Shown here in pieces: positions 49,311 to 62,337 of a stretch of DNA of 64,000 nucleotides (position 1 is its first letter; each line of letters begins with the position of its first letter). Source of the DNA: Odobenus rosmarus divergens (taxonomy: Eukaryota; Chordata; Mammalia; Carnivora; Odobenidae). Under the pieces are notes generated by a model. It searched no databases and was not told the origin of the DNA. It saw nothing but the letters and a program-made list of their open reading frames with translations. The DNA lies in assembly GCF_000321225.1 (NCBI RefSeq), contig NW_004452130.1, positions 5,949 to 69,948 on the forward strand, given 5' to 3'. The position numbers and the translations under genes are program-made.

Positions 49311-50522
49311 CACGCTCAATAAAGAAGAAAAACAATCTTACTTAAGGATCTCCTTTATCTCATCTCTCCAACCTCTTCTCCCAAGCTGAAAGTAATATGG
49401 TTCACAAGATTACATTACAAAACTAAAACAAAACAAACAAAAACCTATTGCTTCTCCATCTGCTCACCTTTACCTCTTTTGTTTTCCCAATTCCATTCCT
49501 TCGTTTTCACAATTAAAAGACTCAAAGCCATGATCGAACCATTAGAAAAGTGCTCAGCTTGTTTCTGTGGAATATGGTCCCCCTTTCTCTTTCCCTTTTC
49601 TTTCCATGGCTCTTGTTTTACTTTCAACTGTTATCCATCAACAATTATACACAAAGAATTCTGAACTTCCTCTTCACTCTTAGCTGCTCAACTTGCAAAA
49701 AGCCGATGCTTACAGAGTTGCAAAGGAGAAAGTGCTAAACTGAGGCAGCACATTTGTATACATTCCACTTGAAAAAATTAAAACAACATAAAACAAGGCA
49801 GGCGAGGCATCCCAGGAAATGATGTGAAAGCAATTATTCTGTTTAAAATGTTTTGTCTATACATGGTAAGGACACCATCACTCACAGCGTGTTTTCAGGA
49901 ATGTGATTTCTAACATCCTGGTGTTTGCTGCACCACTTAATTACAGTGAGTAATGAGGAGATTTTAAAACCACACTGTCACAGTTAATAGGGTGAATAAT
50001 TAAAGTAATAGTAGAGTTGGTTTCCCTTCTGTACAAACCATTTGGTCTTCTAACACCATTGTTTAGATTCTCCCACAGATTCTCTCCCTCAGAATTTCCT
50101 GCTACACTGTTGCAGAAGCCTGACTTGAGCACTGTGCTCCTCACAAGAATGTGAGAGTTAACCTGTGTGAATTCCCTGAAATAACACACTAAGGCAGACA
50201 GTTACACCATTACACTTCTTTCTCTCTCCCTACCCTCAGCTGGGATTAGGGTGGGCGATCTGTTCTCCTGAAGCAACACACAGTTGATGATCTACTAAAT
50301 GAACAGCAACACACAGCTGATAATCCATTAAGTGAACAATTATGGATTACCAGATATTTTTTAGTTCTAGAGATGAAATAGACATGCTGGAGAAGAGGCA
50401 TAAGCAAAAATAATCTTCAGAGTCATGTTTAACAGGAGAGAACAAAAGCATAGAAACTAAAATTACCTGGCACCAAGGGTGGGAATGAGCAAACATTACT
50501 CTGACGAAGAAAGGTTCATGGG
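49311..50522. other. Unique sequence, no gene seen
   Basis: A short near-repeat 'aacacacagttgatgatctactaaatgaacag' / 'aacacacagctgataatccattaagtgaacaa' occurs at 50275-50305 and 50310-50340. No coding signature. Confidence 0.4.
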
Positions 50523-50523
50523 A

Positions 50524-50728
50524 GGGGTCCCTGGACGGCTCAGTTAATTAAGTATCCAACTCTTGATTTCAGCTCAGGTCATGATCTCAGGGTCCTGGGA
50601 CTGAATCCCGCATCAGGCTCCGTGCTCAGAGGGGAGTCTACTTCAGGTTCTCTCACTCTCCCTCCCTCTCTCCCTTTTCCCCTCCCCACACTCAAGCTCG
50701 CTCTCTCTCAAATAAATAAATACATCTT
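50524..50728 (+). repeat. CAN-SINE, older copy
   Basis: Forward SINE with a diverged head (GGGTCCCTGGACGGCTCAG). The tail runs into a GGAAGGAAGGTAGGTAGG stretch. TTCATGGGAG / CTCATGGGAG nearby is a possible target duplication. Confidence 0.9.
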
Positions 50729-51069
50729 TAGGAAGGAAGGTAGGTAGGTTGGCTGGCTCATGGGAGAGAGAAATGGAGAATACTCCAAGAGGTCAAAGTT
50801 TGGGGTCAGAGTAGGAAGTCTTGAATGTCAAGATAAGAATGTGTAATTTACTCTGCAGGAAACTCAGGATCATAAAGGTTTGAGCATGACTATAACATCA
50901 TGCAAGTGATTTTAGAAAGACAAAAAGTTTAGAGTATTAATTTGTAAGGCATGTGCTTAGTGCTTTAGGATGTATATTAATTAATTCAGGTCTTCAATGA
51001 CTAAAATTCTTCACACCTAACTTGAGATGTTATTGTTTAGGAAGTAGATTCCTCATATTGGCAATGCCC

Positions 51070-51205
51070 CTGGATTAAAGTCAAAAGACCAAAAGTCCTG
51101 TCACCCTACTGGTCTTAGTTTTCTCATCCTGTAAAACATGCCTGTCCTGTCTTCCTCATAGGATGACATCTAGTAGCAAAGTGAGATGTTTATTGTTGAC
51201 CACAT
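51070..51205 (+). repeat. MIR element
   Basis: 'ggattaaagtcaaaagaccaaaagtcctgtc' then 'ggtcttagttttctcatcctgtaaaaca' and 'cctcataggatgacatc', the forward MIR order. Confidence 0.6.
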
Positions 51206-52150
51206 GAAAGGAAATGAAAATAAGCTGTTGATCAAGTAAATCAGGGTTCTTGCTGGCTACAGTGATAGAAACAGCTACCTTGACAGAGTGTAAGCACTAT
51301 CTTATAAGAGGGAGGTCTAAGGTGGAGTATTTATAAAAGTCTGGGAGTCCAGAATAAGACAGGACTTTCAATATGGAGGCTGGACTGGGCTGAGCAATGC
51401 TTGTAATATAATAGTTTAGAATTCGTGCATATGAGGCATTTTTTTTAATGAATATTGTGAAGTAAACAATTGTTTGATAAACCCAGTTCAGTAACTGATT
51501 TTTCTGGGAAGGAAGCCTCTGAAAAAAACAATGAAGTTACTCCCAGTCTCATCTTCCCGAGAAAAGAATTCCCTAGAATAGTTAAGTCATATCCACGCAA
51601 ATAAGTGACTGTAAGCTAAAGTCTTTTACTTTTCTTTGTAGGCAAGCTTTATTTTCAACCTTACGAAGCTGTGTGCCTTAATTTCTTAGTGGGTACAGTG
51701 AGAAAGGGCTGCACTATAGAAATCAAGTTTGAACCCTTTAAGAGATGTGAATCTGGCTGCAAACTGCCCACAGGAGCACTAGACATTGCTGTGATTTCTA
51801 AATGATTGTATACAGTTACTAAATTCAGCAAACTGCACACTTAACATGGCTAAGTTTTATTGTATGTAAACAATGCCTTCATTTAAGAAAATATGTAGAT
51901 GAAAAATTGAGTCTCCAAACTCCCTCCCAAATTTGTATTAGCTCCCTAAATTCTTCCATTCACTTTCTAGTGCAAGACATTCTGGTTCCACATTCTAATT
52001 CCCCAGTGTTTTAAGAACCAAATCTTTCCAAAAAGAAGGAACCTTTACATAAAAATACCTAATATGTCACATTTCCCCCATGTAAATTATTCTTTATTTC
52101 TCCAAACATCCACACTTAATGTTCTATCTTTGCTCCCATTTTCCAGCAAC
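51206..52150. other. Unique sequence, no gene seen
   Basis: No recognised repeat or exon. Confidence 0.4.
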
Positions 52151-52340
52151 CTAAATAAAGCAGCCCGTTATCTCTGTGTATTAAACTTGTATGTACATCC
52201 TCAGGAACCAATTTAAATATGATCTTTTCTGAAAAATCTCTCCACATTCCTCTTATAACATTTTCATACCATGCTTAGGACATTTATTACTTTTATTTTG
52301 GGTTGTAGACACTTGCTTATATGTGTGTCAAATCATTAAA
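52151..52340 (+). repeat. LINE-2 3'-end relic
   Basis: 'atgatcttttctgaaaaatctctccacattcctc', 'ccatgcttaggacatttattac' and 'gtagacacttgcttatatg' in forward L2 order. Confidence 0.5.
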
Positions 52341-52346
52341 ACAAGG

Positions 52347-52490
52347 ATCCCCTTCGGGCTCCAGGCTCTGCGCAGAGTCTGCTTAAGACTCTCTCTCCCT
52401 CTGCCCCTCCCCCTACCCACCCTCGCTCTAGCTCTTTCTCTCTCTCTAAAATAAACAAATAAATAATAAAATAAAATAAAAAATAAAATA
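52347..52490 (+). repeat. CAN-SINE, 5'-truncated
   Basis: Only the 3' two-thirds of the SINE is present, from CTTCGGGCTCC through the CT-rich part to an (AATAA)n-type tail. Confidence 0.85.
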
Positions 52491-54035
52491 GATCTTGCAT
52501 ATAGAAGGTGTTCAGTAAATATTTTGAAAATGGATGACTGGTTGAAGGAATGAATGTCACCATTAGATTGTGTCTATTCAAGTTTCTAAAGATACCTCCA
52601 GAGGATGGTACATGGGTCAGGTAAACGTGATGTTGCTCTAGAACTGCCAAAATGCTGGTCCCTGAGCATCCAGAGAAAGGAACTCAAACGGAGAATATAG
52701 TGCACAAAGAAAAGTAGAAGGGAACCATAGATGATGGAGAGTAAGGAAACCTGGTAAGTCAGCTGGTAAATACACTGTAAAACTATGTAATGCTCTCTCT
52801 GGTCACATTCCTTATGTCTCTTTTGAATCTTACAATTAACAATTCTAATTTTGGACCTCCCCACCATTACGCTTGCTGTGTGTTTATGTGCCTATATATC
52901 TACTACTTAAAAGTATGCATTGTCTCATAATCTCTCTTTCTACCATACCTCAACTTTCCACAATTCCATGCGTAGACAAAGGACCCAGCTGCCATTGATT
53001 TTCCTCTAGTGATGGCATTTAATTAACCACCCCAGACCCCAGCACCTGGATTCTGTTTCTCTTGTCATTTCATTACTGCCCCACTACTTTATACAATTTT
53101 GCATTTCAAACACCATGTGTACTAGTTATAACACCTATTAGGTTCCCTTCTCAAGCTTTTGAACTCACTCAGGCTGCAAAATGGATCATCTTATTATCTC
53201 AGGCTCTTAGGTAAACTGTAGCAGGCTTGTATTTGCATGAAGCACATCTTTCAGGGTGTGGAAAGGCCCAAGATGACAGGATTGAAGCATCAGGCTTTCA
53301 ACTTAATTAGTTCCACGCCAACACCTGGAATTTTTCACTTCCTACTTTCAGCTACAATTACGCTGAAAACAAGTGGCAGGGGAAATATTTTATTTGTGAA
53401 TTAAGGGCTCATTTAAGAAAGCTGTGCCACCTTGTTACCTATTTCTTAGAGGCTAAGGCATAAATATGTAAAGATAAATAAAAATCCCTTTTTATGTGTT
53501 ATTTCTTTTAAAATTTTGCTATCTCTTGAATTAATATTGATAATTCGAAAACGGGAGGAAGAGAGTTACAGTAATGCATAAACTGACAATTATCCTAAGA
53601 CCCGAAAGCGCAGTGGGTGGGAGTGAGATCTAAAATAAATAAGTTGGGTAATTCTATGGTCCATTTTCTTTTGAAAACTTTATATAGCAGAGATCAGCTT
53701 AGGTTTTTGCCTGACATATGAGGAGGGAAATTTCCAGACGAAGCTGAGAAGTTTTAAGCAGGGCCATTCAAAACTGTGTTTTCTTTTGAAACTGCAGCTA
53801 CCCTTTTGTCTATCAGCCCTTACTCTGAAATTCAAACTGTGGTTGCCTTTCCCTTGGGCTTATGAGACCCTTCTTACTAGATGAACAAACATACAAAATC
53901 TTCAAAACTCTTGAAAAGAGTCTCCCTTTTTTAGTCATTTTTGGGTTTTGGGGGGGGGGGTTGTTTTTGTTTTTTCAAAAAAGCATCCAGTGACTGTATA
54001 TGAGAAAAATCATACAGAGAGATGGTCCATGATAT
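52491..54035. other. Unique sequence; homopolymer G run
   Basis: The low-repeat stretch 53150-53480 may be conserved non-coding sequence. GGTTTTGGGGGGGGGGG at about 53945-53961 is a long G run prone to sequencing error. No gene seen. Confidence 0.35.
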
Positions 54036-54039
54036 TTCT

Positions 54040-54285
54040 TCTCCCTAAAATATTCTCTTTCCCTCACCCACATTTTTTAAGCTAGCTTCTACTCAACCAT
54101 TGGCTATCATTTAAATATTACTTCTTTCAAAAAGCCTTTCCTGAAACCTGAGTTAAATTAGTTGTCTCAGGGTACTCACAGCACCCTGAAACTTTTCCGG
54201 TATCGCTGTTTCATCCTCTATTCTAATGTTAGCTTCACTGCTTAGACCCTCATATAAATTTCAAGATCACTAAAAACAATATAAA
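54040..54285 (+). repeat. LINE-2 3'-end relic
   Basis: 'ttaaatattacttctttcaaaaagcctttcctgaaacctgag' and 'ctcacagcaccctgaaactttt', forward L2 order. Confidence 0.6.
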
Positions 54286-54479
54286 ATATTTACTATTCTA
54301 CTCCCAGTTAATGCACTATATTACATACTAGTATAGAGCTCATTCCCATTTCATGAGGTTCGCAGCTGAACACGGCCTTGTGGTTAACACAGCTTCAGCC
54401 TTGGTTTCCGGCTCTGCAGTCTGTTCACAAAATCGTTAATAATTTTATCTTTGAACTTGTATTTTATGCGTGAAGTCAA

Positions 54480-54760
54480 TGGGACAACGGAGCATGTGAG
54501 TGAGCAGAGGAAATCTGCAGAGCGGGCGTGTCTGCATGGCTCCTGGCTAGCTTGTTTGCACTCAGCCTAGAATGCCCCATGAGCACAGAATCCCAGTGGG
54601 CCCATGATGCGTGAGAGCAAGTCCCCAAGCACGGAAGGAGGGACACTGACAGCGTGGAGATGCGACACTTCCCCAAATTAAGGCTCTGGCATTCTGAGAA
54701 AGAGAACCAAGGAAGCCTGCCGTGGTCTTCTTTCCTTGTGCTACGTGATTGTGTTAGCCA
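54480..54760. other. Locally GC-richer unique block
   Basis: Around half G+C in an otherwise AT-rich window, with several CpGs. Overlapping frames on both strands (54476-54811 -, 54654-54902 +) show no family signature. Confidence 0.3.
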
Positions 54761-54902
54761 ACAACTTACACTGAAAAGGACATCAAGGGAAAGAGGAACA
54801 TGGGACAACAAAAATCAGACAAAAACAGTGCTTCTCTCTTTCAGCCCTTTATATTCATCTGTAAACCAAAGGCAGAGTATGTTCGTAGAGGGTGTGCACT
54901 AA

Positions 54903-55840
54903 CAGGCTGTGAAATAAATAGTTGAGTTAGTTTACCGTGTGGTTTCCACTGTTCTGGTTAAGAGCTACATACACATGCTCTTAGGAGCAAAGAAATACAC
55001 ATTTTGCAGTTCCAGTTATTCAATATATGAGTTAAAGTCTCCTATTTGCATTTAAAACTGGTATTATTATCCCTAATAGTTTAGAATTTTAATTCTTCTT
55101 TAATTAGAATGATATTACACAGCAAATAAAAAATACCATGACTCTCTGAAAGAGTTAACAGAAGACAGGAAAACTCTTTCTATTTAGTTCCTTTAATGGT
55201 GCTATATTCCTGCTTTTTGATTAAGGAATGCCACATTTTAATTTTGCCCTGGGTCCTGCAAAATATGCAGTCATTTATGCAGTCAAGTTTTAATGCAGCA
55301 AATGTGGAGTGTCCAAACCCGATGCATTCCAAAGAAAGGACTTGTCCTTGACTAGTTTCTGGGAGATAAACTCTGAGCCCTTGGATTAGGGAACCCTACT
55401 GGATAAAAGTGCTTTCATGTATGGGGGAACTTTGGCCACACTGTATAGTTTGTGCTAACAATGTTTTTTATACCAAATATCTATTTTTATTCACCTGGGT
55501 CTCTGGGCCATGTTGTATCAGTTTAACCTCTAGGAGGTGGCTGGACGCTTAACAGCTAAGGTCAGGTACACAGGGTGCTCCAAGAGACTTACCCTAAAAG
55601 AATGACTAAATCAAGTTACCAAAGAAGAAAGAAGACAATAGAAGGAAGAACCTTGGAAGATTAGGAAAAAAGCACAGGAAGGAAATGTATGAGTAAATAT
55701 AATAGACTTTTCTTCTCCTCTTGAGTTTTTCAAATTATGATATATAACTGAAGCAAAATTATAAAACTGTCAGATGTGGTTCTAAGTGTACATAGAAAAA
55801 TTTTTAATTATTAATATTAATAACTTAAAAATTATTAAAA
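54903..55840. other. Unique sequence with homeobox/octamer-like sites
   Basis: Reverse octamer ATTTGCAT (55044-55051) and TTTAATTAG (55100s) within repeat-free sequence. No gene seen. Confidence 0.25.
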
Positions 55841-56325
55841 TGATTAAAAACAATTATAAACAGAAGAGAATGTACAAGGAGGCAAGGTTTCCACACCACT
55901 CACACTGGTAAAATAATCACATAGGTAGACTCTGACAAGTTATGTGTATATAATGTCATACCTAGAACAACCACTGACAAAGCTGTAAAAAGGAGATATA
56001 CCCCAAAACACTGTACATAAATCAAAACAGAATTCTAAAAATTGTTCAAGTAAATGACAGGAAGGTAGGAAAAAGAAAATATGAGAGAAAAACAGAAAAA
56101 GAAAGCGAACAGAAAACAATAGTAAAATCAAATAGCAGACTGAAACACTAACGTATCAATAATGACATGAAATGTAACTTGTCAATAGACATCAATGAAG
56201 ACAGAGATTGGGAAAGTAGATGAAAAAGTGTGACCAAACTATAGATTGCCTACAATGAATTCACTTTAAATATAGTGATATAGGTGATAGAAATGTAAAA
56301 GAATGCAAAAGGTATATTATGCAAA
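55841..56325 (+). pseudogene. LINE-1 spacer and ORF2 start fragment
   Basis: 'gaatgtacaaggaggcaaggtttccacacc', 'gtagactctgacaagttatgtgtatataatg', 'caaccactgacaaagctgtaaaaagg', 'gacagagattgggaaagtaga' and 'cctacaatgaattcactttaaatatagtgatatagg' match the L1 inter-ORF region and start of the endonuclease. It ends where the SINE begins. Confidence 0.75.
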
Positions 56326-56519
56326 CTTTTTTTTTTTTTAAAGATTTTATTTGAGAGAGAGAGAATGAGAGATAGAGAGCACGAGAGGGAAGAGGGTCAG
56401 AGGGAGAAGCAGACCCCCCGCTGAGCAGGGAGCCCGATGTGGGACTTGATCCCGGGACTCCAGGATCATGACCTGAGCCGAAGGCAGTCGCTTAACCAAC
56501 TGAGCCACCCAGGCGCCCC
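56326..56519 (-). repeat. CAN-SINE
   Basis: Reverse-strand SINE ending CCAGGCGCCCCC. Target duplication is not clear, and the left-hand L1 does not resume to the right, so a deletion may have accompanied or followed insertion. Confidence 0.94.
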
Positions 56520-56939
56520 CCTAAAAATAGAACCCAATTGGAAAGGGATGGGAACACCAAACAAATATATAATTGCCAATACATTTGTTCAGCACCTTCC
56601 ACAGAATACAATTCTATGTTTGTATTCTCAGATGTATAGATTTCATTGCATAGCAATCGTTCCTAACTGTGCATATAATGAAAGAATGAGTTTGCATTCT
56701 TAACTCTGCCACTGGCTGCCTAAAAATTCATATTTTCTGTCATGACTGTTTAGACAAGAGGTTCTATCAAGTCCAAACCACTTATGTTTGTATGGTTCCA
56801 GTTAACTGCTGAACATAATCTTCAGGTCATTGTCCATTATCAGTACTTACAGGGTTAATATTAATAAAATGAGAAGGCAGCCTTCAGGAATTTGTGTCTA
56901 AGGCAAAGTTATAAAATAGAAAGAACCTGACTGAACACC

Positions 56940-57160
56940 AGGGTCAGTGATATTGGAGGCAGATTTTCAGAGCAGAGAGAGCCATATTTAACTCCCAGCT
57001 CTGGATTTCCATAAGTGGTCTTAGACAAATCTTAAAACAATTTTCATTTTCTTTATCTATCAAATTGGGTGGTAATCAATCCCTAACTCACAAGACTGCT
57101 GTATAAACTATGATATTGTAGTTGAAAATAATTTGTAATATATTGAGTATACAGCAGATA
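56940..57160 (+). repeat. MIR element
   Basis: Forward MIR: 'actcccagctctggatttcc', 'gtggtcttagacaaatcttaaaac', 'tttcattttctttatctatcaaattggg' and 'ctcacaagactgctgtataaac'. Confidence 0.65.
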
Positions 57161-58190
57161 TTTTTTATCTTTCGCTTGAGATTATTTTTCAATCTCCTTA
57201 TCTCAGCAGTATGAATGAAAAACAAGATCCCACATACTGAAATGCATGTTTTAAATTATCCAGTAGTGAAAATCTAGACCCTAGGACAGTGACTCATTTG
57301 TATAGGTCTGGAAAGATTGGAAGACAGAGTCGAGAGAATAGAAAAAAAGGGGGGGAGGATCACTCAAAATAAGTGAGGTATTATAGATTTAATGATCTGC
57401 TTAATCAGAGTAAGCCTGGTATTTATTTGGAAATTTTTCAAGAATGTTTTCTGTCTTTAGTATCCACATGGCAAAGAAATACCAGTATTTTATTATTATT
57501 TCATTGGGTATTTGTAAGAAGTTTAGAGTTTTCTAATCTGCATTCTAAGGGCCTATAAAAGTGTCTAATTCAGAGGAATTTCTGACTTTGTTAGCCAAAT
57601 GAATAAATGGATTAATGAATGAATGATTAAATGAGGAAACAATGACTCAATTAATATGATCATTTTAAGCCTCTAGATTTCAACACGAAGTACAAAAATA
57701 CTCAAACACCTGTGACACTCTGTCATTTAGGGAAACCTTCCTGATGATTTCTTTCCATGCAAGAAGATAGCTAGCCCACGAATAACCTGAACTTTTCAGA
57801 AAACTGTATTTCTGCCCAGGATCTGTGATGCTTAGACACAATCTGACTGTCATGAGGCTGAGAAAGACACACACTCCTTAAAATATATGAGCCAGCCATA
57901 AATTTTAGCATAAGGGCCCCTCATCCTGGCCTGCAGAGTATATAGATTATAATGACAGACCTCTTTGTATAGGGTATATCCATGCTTAATCTTAGCTATT
58001 ATTGATGAACAAGTGGGTCCAGTAGAGTCACAATGCCATTCCCTATGAATGGGAGCCACACAAGGGACATTCATCATTAAGTAGCAGATCAAAGGAGACC
58101 ATATGGCCACCATAGTTGTTCTTAATAATTTTTCATTTGGGCATAGGTCAATTTATAGAATTAATATATTTTATAACCACAGTGCCTGAA
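57161..58190. other. Unique sequence, no gene seen
   Basis: No recognised repeat or coding signature. Confidence 0.4.
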
Positions 58191-58194
58191 TGAG

Positions 58195-58830
58195 ACTCAT
58201 TTTCCTTTTAAAATTTGTCCCCAAGCTGCTTCCTCCCAGATCTATCTTGTTGCAAGGGTGATGGTCTTTCTAATATACTCTGGGCTTGACTTCTTCCACA
58301 TCTTCTCTTTGCCCTTCAGATAAAGTCCAAGCTATAACAAAGCATGCAATGCTCCTATGGCCTGGCTTCCTCCTTTCTATCCAGTTTCATTCCTCAAGAG
58401 TCTGCATCTTAAACTTTATACTCCAGTAAATCAAAACGTTCTGCAGTTCCTCTGAATGCTATGGGAATTCATGCTTCAGTACCTTCACTTGTTCACTTCC
58501 CTTTGTCTGAAATGCTCTACTTTCCCAGTCTCTTTTTGGAAAAAGCCTAGTCATTTCTCAAGATCTAAGCAAGTATCTTCTTCAGCAATTCCTCCCTAAG
58601 TGCCTAATTTGGTGAAGGAACCCCTCCTTGTAGTTTACTCATCAGGCATATATTTATCATGATAGTTGACATATTATATTGAAATTTTCTAATTACATCT
58701 TTGTCTCCCTCATTAGACTTGCATATCATCAAGGGAAAAGTACACTCAAATTCATCTTTGAATCTCCTGGGTGTGGTGAGTATTCAGAAATGTGCTCAAT
58801 GATATTAATTGAAACTAATGTAGATAAGTG
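58195..58830 (+). repeat. LINE-2 3' end, long copy
   Basis: The best L2 copy in the window. Forward blocks: 'tgtctgaaatgctctactttccc', 'ctcaagatctaagcaagtatcttcttcagcaattcctccc', 'gtttactcatcaggcatatatt' and 'ttgtctccctcattagacttgcatatcatcaaggg', then 'gtgagtattcagaaatgtgctcaatgatatt'. Confidence 0.8.
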
Positions 58831-59504
58831 CTAAGAAATAATTTATTTTAATGGAATACCATCTGGTGGCCTGAGGGCTATCTTTTCTGAGCCAAAAAAC
58901 AAAACAAACAAACAATACCATTAAGTGTTTAAGATGAGGATTACAGCCAGTGATTTTTTCTGGAAAACAAATTGGTTAATTTATGTTGTCCTGTAAAAGG
59001 TTACATTCTAGGCCTTCCAATTATCAACAGCAATAGAATGTTTATTCTGGATGCCATGTAAGGGTCTTGATTTATTTTTCTGTAGTGAATGTGCCTGCTT
59101 TGTTTTATTTCACTTCTTTAGGAAAGCTATTATATAGTCTGCAACGTTCAAGAGATTATTTCTTTTTAAACTGAGCTTCTTTAATTTCAGATACATAAAT
59201 TGGCTACAATTCAGAGTGAAATGTGTCATTATAGTCTAACAGCATTTATAAATGTTCATAGATGTTAAATTATTAAACCACTCAGATACTTAAAAGAATG
59301 CATGCACATGTATATTGGGCAGCATATAATGAGAAAATTTATCTTTATGTTTGGCTGCACAATCTATTTTCATTCCCTGGACTATTCCAATTCATCATTT
59401 AAACCTGGTTCTAAATCTTCTACTGAAAATATTGCTAATGGGGCCAATCTGGGCAGGCAAACAGAAGTGTGTAGGTGCTTATCTGTCTGGGAGAGTATGA
59501 GGTT
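58831..59504. other. Unique AT-rich sequence, no gene seen
   Basis: A (CAAA)n-type run at 58895-58916 is the only marked structure. Confidence 0.4.
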
Positions 59505-59519
59505 AAAATGCTGCAGGTA

Positions 59520-59708
59520 GGGCGCCTGGGTGGCTCAGCTGGTTAAGCGACTGCCTTTGGCTCAGGTCATGATCCTGGAGTCCCGGGATCGAGTCCCGCA
59601 TCGGGCTCCCTGCTCAGCGGGGAGTCTGCTTCTCCCTCTGACCCTCCCCGCTCTTGTGCTCTCTTTCATTCTCTCTCTCAAATAAATAACTAAAATCTTC
59701 TTAAAAAA
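59520..59708 (+). repeat. CAN-SINE, young subfamily
   Basis: Forward SINE with the head GGGCGCCTGGGTGGCTCAG. Perfect 15-bp target duplication AAAATGCTGCAGGTA (59505-59519 and 59709-59723). It is the same 'TTAAGCGACTGCC' subfamily as 4611-4815. Confidence 0.97.
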
Positions 59709-59723
59709 AAAATGCTGCAGGTA

Positions 59724-62315
59724 CCTCTTAATACTTTAACCTTACCCAAATGTATCTAGGATAAACCACACCCTTTAAAACAGTGATTACTATTACTAAT
59801 ATTTTGTCTGTGGGAGTTCCCTGAGTAATCCTAGCCCTACCACCAAATTATGAGTTCACTGAATGAACACTCTCTTGTTTATGCTGTGGCTCTTTTCTTT
59901 TTTTCTTTTTTTTTGTTATTGCAAAAATTGCATAATGCATTGAATTGGGAAGTAAGTTCACCCAGTAAGTTCACACAGTAAGTTCTCAATCAATTAAGCA
60001 ATATAATTCCTCAACAGAATGATTTGTTGATATTCTCTGTACTTTCTTTAAATAAGCAATTCTTACACTCATTAGTTCTGGAATATAGGCTGGTCAAAAT
60101 CCATCATGTTACAGTGGTAGAGCAGGAAATGATGAGTAGTTCAACTCTTTATTCATACAGAAAAAGAAAATGTATGCAAGATCCCAGTAGGCAGAATAAA
60201 TTGAGACAAAATTGTGATTGGAGTGAAGAAAAGGGACTTCAGTCAGACAGACTGGCTCTTGCTTGCCCCTGTGGTGGGTCTTGGGATTCCAAGGAGCACA
60301 ATTTAGAAAACTAAGGTATCAGATCACTTTAGTCCTACCATTAACCAACAGAAGCACATTTGTGAGACTTTTCTATATACATAAATGTTTTCATACTTCC
60401 CAGGCTCTGAATACTAAGAAAAGTCTGGAAACAATCAGGGAAAAAAAGACTTTAGGCATAATGTTATCTCCCCATTAAAATTGCCACTGTCTCATTAATC
60501 TTCATTCATATCTCTTAGATTTTTGTCTTTGAGGTATTAACCATTTTCATAAGCATTATGCTTATGAGCACCTTTATAATTTTTTAGATACTATGGTCTC
60601 TCATTTGAGAACTAAACTGTAGTGACAATGACCTATTATATACTTCTTCCTGGATATCTGACAAATCTGTAAGATTCAGAATTTCCAAAGCTTACTTTAT
60701 AACTTTGCCTTATTTATTAACTTGTATGCGTGTGCGTGTGCGCATGTGTGCGTGTGTGTACTTATATACTGATATTACCCTCGACATGAGTTACCCAACT
60801 TAAAAATGTGTATGTGTGTGTGTGGGGGGGGTCATCACTTCTTAAATACCACTTTACCCCATTCAAATATCCACATATTCACCTTATTACTAAAAAGTTA
60901 CAGATTGTCACTGTAATAATCTTTTCACCATTATTTTCCATTCTAATTTATACCATTTGAATTTAGTTCCTCATTATTTCTTGTCCACACAAAGGTTGCA
61001 ATAAATCTAACCTATTACCTAATTAACCTAATTACGTTATTAACCTAAATATTACTTAAATATTTTCCTATTACTGGGTATTTGGTAGTTACATTTTTTT
61101 ACCATCATGAATAATATTTGTGCAGATATATCTACATTTTGTATTGGTTCCTCATCAAAGCCCACTAGGATTTACATAACAGTATGGTATTAATCTGTCT
61201 TTTCAAAGAATAAAATATAGTCTCAAAAATGATGGCTATGTATCAATTTGTTTTGGATCATAAAGCAAAATCACATCAGTTAAAAGAATAGTAATGTACA
61301 AGTTCCAAATATAAATCAAACATCTGAAAGTATGACCACAAGTTTGAATAAACCTGGGATGGTGTCATTATTTGTCAGGATGTTTGGGTAAATGCTGGTA
61401 TTCTATCCACTTTCATATGAAACTCTATGCTAATATAAATAGCTAAGCATTGAATTTGCCTATTCCAATTACATGTTTGTTGTGTTGTTTTAAGTTCAAA
61501 TAGAGTAATTAGATGTTATAAATTTTAGTATAAGGGAAAGTTTGTAAAGATTATTTCAAAATTTATGGCTCCTATAACTGAGCAAATGATCACATCAACT
61601 ATAGAAACATGGAAAGCTTGAATATAACTTAATTTGGAGTAGAAGATTATAAAATAGAAGTTTAGAAGATTGTAAATTAGAATGTTTACTTATTGATTTT
61701 GGTAAACCTTTGAGAATCCAAGAATATTTTGAATAGGCAGTTTGATATATAGATATGGAAGCTGAAAGAGTTATGGGATGGAGGTGTGCATTTTTGGATG
61801 ATCTGCATAGGTTATTCTTAAAACCATAATTATAAAAAAAACAAAGAAACAAAAACAAAACAAAAAAGCCATTATTGTGAATGAGATCATTGAGGAAGAG
61901 AATATATTCTGAAATAATGTGTAAAGACACAATTAAATGGTCGTGATATAATGAGACAAAATTCAAGAAGCAAAGATTTATTCTATAGGGAACAAAATCA
62001 TAAATGTTTATGTACATATGATAAGAAAGCACACGAGAAAGAAAAATACTTTAGTAAGTTTATTAATACAAAAGTAAAATATACATATATATTTACAGAG
62101 AATATATATTTTTTAATTCTCCTTTATTTTTGAAATTCTCCCATATTGCGTTACAAATGTATACTATTTTAATAATTTAAACAATATCATCACAAGTTAG
62201 GAAAAGTAAGTATCTGTCATTTCATACAAAAAAGGGATAGCTAGATTGATGAAGTAAAAGCACAAAATAGTGTCATAATCTCTAAGATATAAGGTGTCAT
62301 ATATAAAAGTGAAAT
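59724..62315. other. Unique AT-rich sequence with GT-rich microsatellites
   Basis: (GTGC/GTGT)n at 60724-60760 and (GT)n followed by G8 at 60807-60831. The 145-codon reverse frame at 61595-62032 is low-complexity and not called as a gene. Confidence 0.45.
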
Positions 62316-62337
62316 TAAACATATGATATATATTTTA

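Noticed and set aside
50275..50345. Pair of similar 31-bp words that could suggest a repeat array
   Set aside because: Only two imperfect copies with almost no spacer. There is no CRISPR-like structure, and none is expected in a mammalian nuclear genome.
61595..62032. 145-codon reverse frame
   Set aside because: Low-complexity composition rich in L, Y, I, S and F from AT-rich DNA, with no motif or splice context.
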